A stretch of DNA of 64,000 nt from assembly GCF_015477775.1 (NCBI RefSeq), contig NZ_JADLQO010000007.1:248001-312000 (forward strand), read 5' to 3'. The translations under genes and the position numbers were made by a program. Source of the stretch: Nocardia abscessus (GTDB taxonomy: Bacteria > Actinomycetota > Actinomycetes > Mycobacteriales > Mycobacteriaceae). This document shows, one piece after another, positions 25,181 through 33,587 of this stretch. Position 1 is the stretch's first letter, and each line of letters opens with the position of its first letter. The notes below the pieces were generated by a model that saw only the letters and a program-made list of their open reading frames with translations, was not told the DNA's origin and ran no database searches.

Positions 25181-27424
25181 TCACGCGTCGACGGGCACCA
25201 GCGCCGGTGGGGGTATGACGATCTTCGGAGCCTCCGACGGTTCGCCGGTCGTGCGCCGCCGCGTCCGGTGGTACGCCCATTGCAGCAGGCCGAGCCCGAT
25301 GAGTCCGGCTGCGGTGGTCGCGATCCCGATTCCGCTGCCGGGTGGACGCCAGTCCACCACCAACTCGGCCCCGTCGGTGCCCGCCGGTATGTCCACGGTG
25401 AGGAAGACGCCGCCGATCGTGCCCGCCGTCAACTCGCGGCCGTTCAGGGTCACCCGATGCCCCGGCCAGGCGAGCCGGGCGAACACTATGCGCCCGCCGC
25501 TCGACGAGCTGACCACGGCCCGGGTCGTGATGTCGTCGAGGGAACTGCTCGACTCGGCGGTCACCCCCGTGGTGTGGGCGATCGCCCCGTCGCGGGCGGA
25601 CACGAGCCCGTCGGCGCGTTCCAGCACCCAGATGTGACGCTCGTGTCCCGGATAGTCGGCCCACCGCCAGCCCGGGGGCGCGGGACGGTCGCGGGCGTCC
25701 GGGTACTGCGTGCGGTGCAGGACCACCCGATCGACCTTCATCAGGTCGACGATCCGCGCTCCGGTGACGGGTTCGGTCGCGAAGGCACGGCGGAACGCGT
25801 CGGGGCAGGTGCTGCCGTCCCACGCCATGCACAGCATGCCGGCGAAAGCCGCGTGCCCGATCGGCGTATAGGCGTTGACGTAGTCGAGTCCGAGCGCCTT
25901 CGCGTAGTTGCCGATGGCCAGCGAGCCGTACGCGCCTGCGAGGTTCCGGTCCTCGGGGCGCACGGCGGCGCGGTCGGCCAATTGCAGGGTGAGCCCGTCG
26001 AAATCAGGGAAGGCCGCGCGCATCGCCGAGCGCCGCTCCGGGAAGTCGTAGGACATCGGCGTCATCGGCGCACCGGCCACCTGCGCATAGGCGATCGGGA
26101 ACATGGCGAGGACGGCCAGTGCGCACGCGGCGGCGGCGCCACGGTGGCGGGCCAGCCATACGGCGGCTGCGCCGAGCGCGCCCACCGCCAGCGCCCCCGC
26201 CACGTGCCGCAACACCAGTTCGGGGGCGGCCGAGACCGACCGCACGAACAACAGTCCGATCAGCACGAGGGCGGCCGTGGCACGGCGGCGCGAGACGGCG
26301 AACGTGCCGTAGCGGCTCAGCACGACACAGACCAGCACGAGCAGCACGATGGCGAGCATCGGCAGCACCCGGGCCGGCCAGCGCAGCGGACCGATGGCCC
26401 CGGGCCCGGCCGTCCACATCAGCACCGCCACCGCGAAGAAGATCGGGCCGCTGAAATCCCGTGCGGCGGTGCGCGCGGCCCGCCAGTCGACGAACGCGAG
26501 CGCCGGGATGAGGAACCAGGCGATGTAGACCATCGGCAACGGCTGGACGTGACCCCACCAGGCGGTGAAGGCGGGGGTCGTGCTCGGCAGGCTCGCGTTC
26601 AGCGACTCCGACCACGGCACCGTCAGAAACGGGTCGTTGTGGATCTGCACGCTGCCGCGCCAGGTCACCTGTGAGGACAGGATGCCGGACAGGTTCGCGA
26701 TCGCCGCGGTGAGCGCCGCGCACCCCGCCGCGAGGCACAACCGCACCGCGGGAGCCCACCGTCGCTGATACACGACCTCGCCTGCCGCGACCGCGACGAT
26801 GATCAGCGCCGATTCCACCGCGGGGAAGGCGTATTGGACCGTGAGCGTCAGGTAGAGGAAGACGAAGACCGGCAGCGGTCCGCTCCGGCCGCGGGCGTAC
26901 TGCACCGCCGACGCCCAGGCGTGCACCATCCAGGCGGTCGCCACGTGCGGAGTGAACCAGCTGGCCTGGTCGAAGAACAGGAACCAGCCGCTGAGCGGGA
27001 ACGCGATACCCGCGACGGCGGCCCACTGTGGTCGGGCGCCGTAGGCGAGGCAGATGCGGAACACACCGAGCGCGGCGATGATCGAGAAGACGAGCTTCAC
27101 CGCCGTCGCGTAGGCGGCGAGGTCGTCCATCGATGGCGCGAGGAGATAGACGAGCAGCTGCGGCGGATTGAACAGCGCCGCCTCTTCCAGCGTGTAGTTG
27201 CCCGCCATCCACTCGTGCGGGACCAGCGCGGGAAAGCGGCGGTCACGCAACAACTCTCCGAGCATCACCCACATCGGGGCGTATTGCGCCTCGGTGTCGT
27301 CGGTGTAGTAGTGCCTGGCGTCGGCCAGCAGCACCGACACATATCCGGCGATGACTCCGACGACGGTCGCCGCGCCCCAGACGTAACGCTCTTTTCGTGG
27401 TCCGGATACTGCGGCTGTACTCAC
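25181..27424 (-). CDS. Large integral membrane protein (YfhO/GT-C-like)
   Basis: About 747 aa with some 12 hydrophobic helices over the first 490 residues, then a soluble domain of about 200 residues and a final transmembrane helix before a basic tail. Features such as an acidic first loop (YYTDDTEAQYAP), HEWMAGNYTLEE in loop 1 and a late beta-sandwich (AWPGHRVTLNGREL) resemble the YfhO/GT-C membrane glycosyltransferase group. These use polyprenyl-linked sugars at the cell envelope. The start is uncertain: GTG 27424 or GTG 27475, neither with a good ribosome site. It ends 12 bp from the convergent hydrolase. Function is inferred only from topology. Confidence 0.75.
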   Translation of the reverse strand: MSTAAVSGPRKERYVWGAATVVGVIAGYVSVLLADARHYYTDDTEAQYAPMWVMLGELLRDRRFPALVPHEWMAGNYTLEEAALFNPPQLLVYLLAPSMDDLAAYATAVKLVFSIIAALGVFRICLAYGARPQWAAVAGIAFPLSGWFLFFDQASWFTPHVATAWMVHAWASAVQYARGRSGPLPVFVFLYLTLTVQYAFPAVESALIIVAVAAGEVVYQRRWAPAVRLCLAAGCAALTAAIANLSGILSSQVTWRGSVQIHNDPFLTVPWSESLNASLPSTTPAFTAWWGHVQPLPMVYIAWFLIPALAFVDWRAARTAARDFSGPIFFAVAVLMWTAGPGAIGPLRWPARVLPMLAIVLLVLVCVVLSRYGTFAVSRRRATAALVLIGLLFVRSVSAAPELVLRHVAGALAVGALGAAAVWLARHRGAAAACALAVLAMFPIAYAQVAGAPMTPMSYDFPERRSAMRAAFPDFDGLTLQLADRAAVRPEDRNLAGAYGSLAIGNYAKALGLDYVNAYTPIGHAAFAGMLCMAWDGSTCPDAFRRAFATEPVTGARIVDLMKVDRVVLHRTQYPDARDRPAPPGWRWADYPGHERHIWVLERADGLVSARDGAIAHTTGVTAESSSSLDDITTRAVVSSSSGGRIVFARLAWPGHRVTLNGRELTAGTIGGVFLTVDIPAGTDGAELVVDWRPPGSGIGIATTAAGLIGLGLLQWAYHRTRRRTTGEPSEAPKIVIPPPALVPVDA

Positions 27425-27523
27425 AAGGCGCGGAGTGTAGTCGCGCCGGGTGAACACGTGACGGCCGGTTCGCACCTTATGCCCGAATAATCGACGTCAG
27501 ACCCTCGATCGAAGCCCCGCGAT

Positions 27524-28651
27524 TCACGCTTCGCCCGGCACGCCGAGGACTACCCGGCCGATCACACCGGCGATCACCTCCGTCGAATACGCCATGAGCT
27601 GACCGGCCTGGGCATCGCGCAGGTGACGTTGGATCGGCGACCGCTTGAGATACCCCGAAGCGCCGCCGATCCGCACGCCCAGCTGCGCCACCTCGACCGC
27701 GACCTTGTTCGCGAGATACTTGGCCCGGGAGAGGTTGTCGAAGAACAGCGGAATCCCGTTGTCGGCCTGCCACAGCGCCTGCTCGTAGAGCGTGTGCGCC
27801 GCCGCGAGCCGGGTCTGGGCGTCCGCGACCTCGTATTGCACCCACTGCTGGTGCGCCAAGGGCTTGCCCAGGATCTCCCTGGCCCGTGCGTGCTCGACCA
27901 GCGCCTCCAGCGCGGCATCGGCGATCCCCAGCGAGATCGCGGGCAGACCGGCCGGGATCACCGCGAAATCTCCCGGGCCCGGCGCGCGACCACGGTACTC
28001 GGCACGCAGAACGGTGTCGTCGAACGCCAGCAGCTGACTGCGCGTCGCGCGCAGGCCGAGGGTGTCCCAGATCGGGATGATCGACACCGTGCCGTCGGGG
28101 ACCACGCCGAAGAACGCGGGCTCCCCGTCCACCAGCGCGTTGACCAGCAAATAGTCGGCGATCTCACTACCGGACACGAACCGCTTGGCCCCGCTGAGGG
28201 CCCACCCGCCCTCGATCGGCGCGGCGATCTGCTGCGGCTGGAGAAAGCGGTTTCCGCTGGCCGGTTCGGACAGCGCGTTCGCGAAACGCCTGCCGGCGCG
28301 GAACTCCTCGGCGAAGAACGATCCCGATGTCTCGGTGGTCAATTCCGCGAGGGCGACGCCGGCCCCCGCGTGCATCGTCCAGATCGTCGCGGTGGACGGA
28401 TCGGCTTTCGCGAGGATGCGGACCAGGCGCCCGAGTCCCTGGTAGCTCAGGCCGGTGCCACCGGCCGACTCCGGCAGGACCGCTCGGTTCACCCCCGCGC
28501 CGTGCAACGCGTCCAGATGCTCTACGGCGAGTTCGGCGCGCTCGTCGTAGTCGGCCGCCACGGCGGCGAATCCGGCCGCCAGGTCGGCTACCCGGTCGAG
28601 CAGTTCCCGCTCGCTGTCGCGGACCGGAAGAAAGAAATGCGCGTTCGTCAC
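27524..28651 (-). CDS. Acyl-CoA dehydrogenase-family flavoprotein
   Basis: Protein of 375 aa with the three-domain acyl-CoA dehydrogenase layout: helical N-terminus, VLPESAGGTGLSYQGLGRLV, middle beta domain (GWALSGAKRFVSGSEIADYL), then a C-terminal helical bundle (QLGVRIGGASGYLKRSPIQRHLRDAQAGQL). The catalytic Glu of true dehydrogenases is not obvious. It may be a DszC/SfnB-type flavin monooxygenase, which would match the flavin reductase at 30087. GTG 28651 is preceded by agaaag. Divergent from MerR across a 165-bp region with iterated repeats. Confidence 0.82.
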   Translation of the reverse strand: MTNAHFFLPVRDSERELLDRVADLAAGFAAVAADYDERAELAVEHLDALHGAGVNRAVLPESAGGTGLSYQGLGRLVRILAKADPSTATIWTMHAGAGVALAELTTETSGSFFAEEFRAGRRFANALSEPASGNRFLQPQQIAAPIEGGWALSGAKRFVSGSEIADYLLVNALVDGEPAFFGVVPDGTVSIIPIWDTLGLRATRSQLLAFDDTVLRAEYRGRAPGPGDFAVIPAGLPAISLGIADAALEALVEHARAREILGKPLAHQQWVQYEVADAQTRLAAAHTLYEQALWQADNGIPLFFDNLSRAKYLANKVAVEVAQLGVRIGGASGYLKRSPIQRHLRDAQAGQLMAYSTEVIAGVIGRVVLGVPGEA

Positions 28652-28701
28652 GAAATGCTTTCTAGTCGGAGCGAATCGGCGGTGAGACCGCCGCATGGAT
28701 T

Positions 28702-28740
28702 CGTTCCGACAGTACGTTCCGAGCGTCCGTTCCGAGAGTA
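28702..28740. repeat. Three 13-bp direct repeats in divergent promoter
   Basis: CGTTCCGA occurs at 28702, 28715 and 28728, an exact 13-bp period. The units are CGTTCCGACAGTA, CGTTCCGAGCGTC and CGTTCCGAGAGTA. They lie between the flavoprotein (-) and MerR (+) genes and look like an iterated regulatory site. Confidence 0.65.
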
Positions 28741-28763
28741 TGCAGCGTCCGCCACGGCTTGCC

Positions 28764-28789
28764 TTGACATCGACGAGAAGGTTTAGCGT
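28764..28789 (+). promoter_or_regulatory. Candidate MerR promoter element
   Basis: A perfect TTGACA (28764-28769) lies within the partial dyad ccttgacat...gagaagg, 50 bp before the MerR gene. A good -10 at conventional spacing is not seen, so only the -35-like hexamer is supported. Confidence 0.35.
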
Positions 28790-28816
28790 TGCGGTGACGA
28801 AGACGAAGGAGGACGG

Positions 28817-29191
28817 ATGCGCATCGGCGAACTGGCGCAACGGGCGGGCACCAGCACGCGCGCCCTGCGGTACTACGAAGAGCACGGCCTGGTCCGGCCG
28901 CGCCGCGCCGCCAACGGGTACCGCTCCTATGACGACGCGGAAGTGCTGATCGTGGCGAATATCCGCGAACTGCTCGGCGCCGGCTTCGACCTCGACGATA
29001 TCCGCCCGTTCGTCGCCTGCCTGCGGGCGGGCAACGGCTCCGGCGACGTCTGCCCGGACTCGGTCTCCACGTTGCGGCGCAAGCTGGCCGAGGTCGATTC
29101 GTACCTGGAACGACTGGAGCAGGTCCGGGGTCACCTGAACGACCGGCTCGCGGCGGCCTGCGAGTTCGACCGAATCGAACGACAGCGGTGA
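28817..29191 (+). CDS. MerR-family transcriptional regulator
   Basis: Protein of 124 aa with the MerR HTH at the N-terminus (RIGELAQRAGTSTRALRYYE, then GLVRPRRAANGYRSYDD) and a dimerisation coiled coil (STLRRKLAEVDSYLERLEQV). A single Cys near residue 79 and no cysteine-rich tail argue against a metal sensor of the classical kind. Strong ggagg upstream of ATG 28817. Its stop overlaps the next GTG by 4 bp (GTGA), so it is co-translated with the LLM oxidoreductase. Confidence 0.9.
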   Translation: MRIGELAQRAGTSTRALRYYEEHGLVRPRRAANGYRSYDDAEVLIVANIRELLGAGFDLDDIRPFVACLRAGNGSGDVCPDSVSTLRRKLAEVDSYLERLEQVRGHLNDRLAAACEFDRIERQR

Positions 29192-30054
29192 AATTCGCGG
29201 TCAGCTACAGCACCCCGTTCTTCGGCGTCGACCCGGATCGGCTGATCGGCTACGCCCAGCACGCCGAGCGCTGCGGATTCGAGGCGATCTACCTGCCCGA
29301 GCACATCGCGCTGTACCCGGGGGCCACGATCGGGCCGATGGAGATCACGCCGTCGGTCCCGTTCGCCGACCCGCTCGACGCGCTGAGCTTCGTGGCCGCC
29401 GCGACGGATCGGATCCTGCTCGGCACCGCCGTGCTGCTGCTGCCCTATCACCATCCTGTGGTGCTGGCCAAGCGCCTGGCCACGATCGATGTGCTGTCCA
29501 AGGGACGGATGCGCCTGCTCACGGTCGGATTGGGCACCCTGCCCGGTGAGGCGCGAGCCGTCGGCGTCGATTTCACCGGCCGCGGCCGCCGCGCCGACGA
29601 GGCCATCGACGTGCTGCGACTGCTGTGGTCCGGCGATGCCGAGAGGGTGAGCTTCGACGGGGAGTTCTTCCGGTTCGAGAACCTGTGCAGTTATCCGAAA
29701 CCGTTCAGGGGCGAGCCGCTGCCGATCCATGTCGGCGGATCGAGCCGTGCCGCCGCGCGCCGAGCCGGATCCCGCGGCGACGGCTACTTTCCGGGCGGGA
29801 TGCTCGGACCGGCCGAACGCGCCACCCATCTGGAGATCGCCCGAGCCGCGGCCGGAGCAGCAGGCCGGACCGCCGAGGCGTTCGACTACACGCGCTGGGG
29901 CTCGATCGACATGCCGGTCGAGCGGGTCGAGGGACTGGCCGAACAGGGTGTCACGCGTGTCGTGGTGAGCGCGAGCACGGGCGACCCGGAGCGCGCCCGC
30001 GACGAGTTGTCCGCCTTCGCCGACCGCTTCGATCTTGCGAACGCACGGAAGTAG
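29188..30054 (+). CDS. LLM-class (luciferase-like) oxidoreductase
   Basis: TIM-barrel protein of 288 aa of the bacterial luciferase-like family. Diagnostic segments are CGFEAIYLPEHIAL, ILLGTAVLLLPYHHPVVLAKRLATID, GLGTLPGEARAVGVDF (the GxG... loop) and PIHVGGSSRAAARRAG. Members in actinomycetes use F420 or FMN; F420 is likely but not provable here. Coupled to the MerR gene by a 4-bp overlap, so MerR probably responds to this enzyme's substrate or product. Confidence 0.88.
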   Translation: MKFAVSYSTPFFGVDPDRLIGYAQHAERCGFEAIYLPEHIALYPGATIGPMEITPSVPFADPLDALSFVAAATDRILLGTAVLLLPYHHPVVLAKRLATIDVLSKGRMRLLTVGLGTLPGEARAVGVDFTGRGRRADEAIDVLRLLWSGDAERVSFDGEFFRFENLCSYPKPFRGEPLPIHVGGSSRAAARRAGSRGDGYFPGGMLGPAERATHLEIARAAAGAAGRTAEAFDYTRWGSIDMPVERVEGLAEQGVTRVVVSASTGDPERARDELSAFADRFDLANARK

Positions 30055-30086
30055 CTACCGCGCAGGACTCCGCGCCGCGAACCTCC

Positions 30087-30587
30087 TCAGACGGCATGGC
30101 CCGCAACCAGATCCGCCACCGAGTGATAGTGCAGTGTCTCCGCGGGATGCCGCCGCACGGCGGCATCCTCGGGCTCCAGCAGCAATCCGACGTGATCGCC
30201 GAAGTCGTAACGCTCGCGGATGCGGGCGCTGAACCAGCTGGGCACCGTGCTGAGCACCGGGATACCACCGGGGCCGGGGTGCCAGTCGCAGTGCACGAAC
30301 TTGTCGATGTCGTCGCCGGTCTCGCCACCGAAAAGCCTGGCCAGCGAGAGCTGTTCGCTGCTGAGCACATGCACCGCGAGCCGGTCGGCGCGCTGCGCCA
30401 CCCGGTAGGTGTGGTTCTTCTTGGACAGGCCGATCAAGAACCGGCGCGGCTCGATGCTGACCTGCGTCGCGAATCCGACCAGACAGCCCGCGCGCCTGCC
30501 CTCCGCCTGCACGGTGACCAGCAGCACGGGATAGTCCGCCGCCGCGACCACCGCGTCGAACACTGCGGTCCGGTCTTCGGTAGCCAT
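30087..30587 (-). CDS. Flavin reductase-like domain protein
   Basis: Protein of 166 aa with the split-barrel flavin reductase fold: LVTVQAEGRRAGCLVGFATQVSIEPRRFLIGLSKKNHTYR, then AVHVLSSEQLSLARLFGG with the GGETGDDIDKF loop. It would reduce FMN with NAD(P)H and could feed the nearby acyl-CoA-dehydrogenase-type flavoprotein. ATG 30587 has ggagga upstream; the frame is open further up but without a ribosome site. Convergent with the LLM gene. Confidence 0.85.
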   Translation of the reverse strand: MATEDRTAVFDAVVAAADYPVLLVTVQAEGRRAGCLVGFATQVSIEPRRFLIGLSKKNHTYRVAQRADRLAVHVLSSEQLSLARLFGGETGDDIDKFVHCDWHPGPGGIPVLSTVPSWFSARIRERYDFGDHVGLLLEPEDAAVRRHPAETLHYHSVADLVAGHAV

Positions 30588-30848
30588 CGGTCCTCCCAGC
30601 GTGATGCGACGTCTTTTCCGGATGCCCGCGCGATCGTCGCGCAAACATGCCGGACGAGCAGCGCTCACCCGGTAACCGCGGCGGCAGGTCGTCTGAGACG
30701 CCGACGCCGGCAGGGGTGGGGCGCCCGTGCGACGGCCGTGCAGATCAGCTCATTCCGATCCACATCCCGTGGATGATAGTCCACCACAACGACTTCCGCG
30801 CCGACACTGAAAATGCATAGTGGCGGTCGCCACATTGCGAGCGCCCCC

Positions 30849-30873
30849 GCGCCCCCGGCCGCACCGGGGGCGC
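30849..30873 (-). terminator. Terminator of the conservon/P450 operon
   Basis: gcgcccccg (30849-30857) pairs with cgggggcgc (30865-30873) around a 7-nt loop. It lies 10 nt downstream of the stop of the last P450 gene on the minus strand. Confidence 0.75.
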
Positions 30874-30883
30874 GCGTCCGCCG

Positions 30884-32113
30884 CTAGTCCGCCGGTTCCA
30901 GGTACACGGGAAGTCTGGCGTGCCCGTTGGAGATGAAGCTGGACACCGTGCCGAGTTCGGCGGGTCCGGCCGCCAGGCGCATGTTCGGGAAGCGCCGGAA
31001 GAGGGCGGGCAGGGCGATTTCGGCTTCCATCCGGGCCAGCGGCGCACCGAGGCAGTGATGCGCCCCGTAGCCGAAGGCCAAGTGCTCCTTGGTCGCTCGC
31101 CGCACGTCGAACTCGTCGGCGGTGGCGCCGTGCATGTTCGGGTCCCGGTTCGCCGCGGCGTAGGACGCGAGGATCGGCTCACCCTTGGCGATGCGCAGGC
31201 CGTCGATCTCGATGTCGTCGGCGGCGAAGCGCAGCGGCAGGTGCGCCACCGGCGCCTCGTAGCGCAACGCCTCCTCGATCAGATCGGTCCAGGTCGCGCG
31301 TCCCTCGGTCACCTCGGCGCGCTGCTGCTGGTGGGTCAGCAGCGCGAACACGGCTTGGTCCAACAGATTCACCGTGGTCTCGTGCCCGGCGCTGATAACC
31401 AGCAGCAGCGTATCGATCAGCTCCTGCTCGGTCAGCTGCGAGCCGTCCTCCTCATCGCGGTGCGAGACGAGCAGGCTGGTCATGTCGTCGGCGGGATTCT
31501 CGCGCCGATGGGCGACCAACTCACCGAGGATCCGGTACATCTCCATATAATTCGCCTGCGACTCCTCCGGTCCGAGCGAAGTATCGAAGATGCCGTCGAC
31601 GCACTTGCGCAGACCGGCGTTCAGGGATTCCGGAACGCCCATCAGCGCACTGATGACCTGGATCGGCAGCGGATAGGCGAACCCTTCCCTGAGGTCGACC
31701 GCTTCGCCCCGCGGTGTCGCCGCGAGCTCGGTGAGCAGATTCGCGGTGATCTGCTCGATCATCGGCCGCATCGCCTGGGTGCGGCGGTGGGTGAACGCGG
31801 GCGCGACCAGTTTGCGCAACCTGCGATGGTCCGCGCCGTACGCGGTGAACATGTTGTTCACCGCGACCCACAGGAACAACGGCCAGTCCTGGGGTATTTC
31901 GCCGTTGATGAACGCGGGCCAGTGCTGCTTGGCGTCTTTCGACACCCGGGGATCCGCCAGCAACCGCTTGAGCACGCCGGCGTCGGTGACCGACCACGCC
32001 TGCACGCCGCCGGGCAGTTCGACTCGGGCCACCGGCCCGCGCGCACGGATTCGAGCGGACTCACCGTGGATGTCGGCGCCCGTCGGGTCGAGAACTAGGG
32101 GCTGTGTGTCCAT
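30884..32113 (-). CDS. Cytochrome P450, canonical (CYP154-like), conservon-linked
   Basis: P450 of 409 aa with all hallmarks: I-helix SAGHETT (about 241-247), ExxR in EALRYEAP (Glu281, Arg284) and haem loop FGYGAHHCLG (Cys354). It lies 10 bp after a CYP157-like gene, and the sequence is very close to the P450 at 35180, so one is a duplicate of the other. In Streptomyces, CYP157-CYP154 pairs accompany conservons; the same pairing is seen here. Needs ferredoxin and reductase encoded elsewhere. ATG 32113 follows taaggag. Confidence 0.92.
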   Translation of the reverse strand: MDTQPLVLDPTGADIHGESARIRARGPVARVELPGGVQAWSVTDAGVLKRLLADPRVSKDAKQHWPAFINGEIPQDWPLFLWVAVNNMFTAYGADHRRLRKLVAPAFTHRRTQAMRPMIEQITANLLTELAATPRGEAVDLREGFAYPLPIQVISALMGVPESLNAGLRKCVDGIFDTSLGPEESQANYMEMYRILGELVAHRRENPADDMTSLLVSHRDEEDGSQLTEQELIDTLLLVISAGHETTVNLLDQAVFALLTHQQQRAEVTEGRATWTDLIEEALRYEAPVAHLPLRFAADDIEIDGLRIAKGEPILASYAAANRDPNMHGATADEFDVRRATKEHLAFGYGAHHCLGAPLARMEAEIALPALFRRFPNMRLAAGPAELGTVSSFISNGHARLPVYLEPAD

Positions 32114-32123
32114 CGGGGACTCC

Positions 32124-33386
32124 TTAGAAGACGGTCAGCGGAGGGGATTTCGGAAAGACGACAGGTAGCGACACCAGAGCGCGGTGGAACGGGCCGGGCC
32201 GCCAGTTCAATTGGCCGGGCTCCACGGCCAGGCGCAGCTCCGGCAACGCGTCGAGGATCTGATCGATGGCGTCCTGGACCACCAGGTACGCGGCCGATCG
32301 GGCGGGACAGGCGTGCGGGCCCACGCTCCAGGCCAGATGGGCGCGGCTGTCGGTGCGTTGGCCGACCCCGATCGCGGGATCGTTGTTGCACCCGGCCATG
32401 CTGATCACGACCGGCTGATGCGCGGGCAGCCAGACGTCATCGATGAGGATCGGCTGCCTCGGATAGCTCACGCAGTAGTTCGCCATCGGCGGGTCGTTGA
32501 ACAACACCTCGTCGAGGGCGTCGCGGGTCGAAAGGCTCCCACCGAGGAAGTCTCCCGCGAAGCGTTCGTCGGTGAGCATCAGCAGCAGCGTGTTGACGAT
32601 CAGGTTCTGCATCGGTTCGATCCCCGCGCCGTAGAGCGTCACCAGCTGGTGGATCATCTCGACGTCGTCCAGGCCGGCGGTGTGCTGTAGCAGCCTCGAG
32701 GTGATGTCGTCGCCGGGCTCTTTGCGCTTCATCTGCACCAGTTCGAACAGTGCGTCGGTGAGCATCGCGTTGCCCTTGTCCGCGTTGACGCCCTCGAAGA
32801 TGGCGGCCATGCCGGTCGCGACCTGCTGCCCGATGTCCGGCGGGCAGCCGATCATGGCGTTGAGCACCGCGAAGCTGACCGGGAACGCGTACTGGCTGAT
32901 CAGATCCGCCGCTCCGTCCTGGCAGAAGGCGTTGATCAGCGGAATCGCGATCTGCTCGATGGTTCCGTGCAGCGTGTGCAGATCGACCCCGGCGATGCTG
33001 GCGACGTTCGCCTGCCGGTAGCGCAGATGCTCCAGGCCCGAGCTGCGCAGCGCGTTCGGACGCCACTCCAGCATCGGCAGCACCGGACACTCGCCGGGAA
33101 TGTCCTTCTGCCAGGTACGCGGATCGGCCGGGAAGTGATCCGGATCGTTCAGGATGCGCAACGCGGTGTGGTAGCCGATCACCAAGGTGGCGGGCACGTT
33201 CGGCGACAGCTCGACCGGAACGAGCGGACCCCACTTGCGGCGCATTTCACGGTAGGCCTGGTGCGGATCCTCCGCGTATTCCTGCGAGTACAACGGGTAG
33301 CGCGGGCCGCCGGTGTCGATCGGCGACCCGTGCGGCACGGGGCACCCGCTCACGGAGGCGGACGATGGGAAGTGTGGCGTGGTCAA
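32124..33386 (-). CDS. Atypical P450 (CYP157-like), ExxR arginine lost
   Basis: P450-fold protein of 420 aa from a TTG start at 33386, with ggag 8 nt upstream. The haem Cys is kept in WSVGPHACPARS (Cys360). The ExxR motif reads EVLF (Glu293-Phe296), and the I-helix reads GAGIEP instead of AGxET. Loss of the ExxR Arg is known for Streptomyces CYP157C1 (EQSLW). It is one of three close paralogues in this operon and precedes a canonical P450 by 10 bp. Catalytic activity is uncertain; it may bind haem and act as a partner or sensor. Confidence 0.88.
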   Translation of the reverse strand: MTTPHFPSSASVSGCPVPHGSPIDTGGPRYPLYSQEYAEDPHQAYREMRRKWGPLVPVELSPNVPATLVIGYHTALRILNDPDHFPADPRTWQKDIPGECPVLPMLEWRPNALRSSGLEHLRYRQANVASIAGVDLHTLHGTIEQIAIPLINAFCQDGAADLISQYAFPVSFAVLNAMIGCPPDIGQQVATGMAAIFEGVNADKGNAMLTDALFELVQMKRKEPGDDITSRLLQHTAGLDDVEMIHQLVTLYGAGIEPMQNLIVNTLLLMLTDERFAGDFLGGSLSTRDALDEVLFNDPPMANYCVSYPRQPILIDDVWLPAHQPVVISMAGCNNDPAIGVGQRTDSRAHLAWSVGPHACPARSAAYLVVQDAIDQILDALPELRLAVEPGQLNWRPGPFHRALVSLPVVFPKSPPLTVF

Positions 33387-33587
33387 AGACGAACTCCAGA
33401 AGAACGAACATTCGACGAACGCGCAGGCGCAGGCGCGGGCGCGCCGCGACGGCGTAGGTCGACGTGATGCGTGGGGATCGGTGACAGGCCGGCGCACACC
33501 CTCATCAGCTGTGTGCACGACGACCTCTGAGCGGCAACCTCCTTCTGGATCGGTATGCGGCGATGTCGGCTCGCCGGACGGAGTCGG
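33387..33587 (-). other. 200-bp gap inside P450 array
   Basis: A gap inside an otherwise compact operon. No coding or clear regulatory structure is seen. It may be scar sequence from duplication of the P450 pair. Confidence 0.3.

Noticed and set aside
30820..30833. gtggcggtcgccac palindrome as an operator
   Set aside because: It lies beyond the operon terminator between convergent units with no promoter to control; probably a chance GC dyad or secondary terminator.
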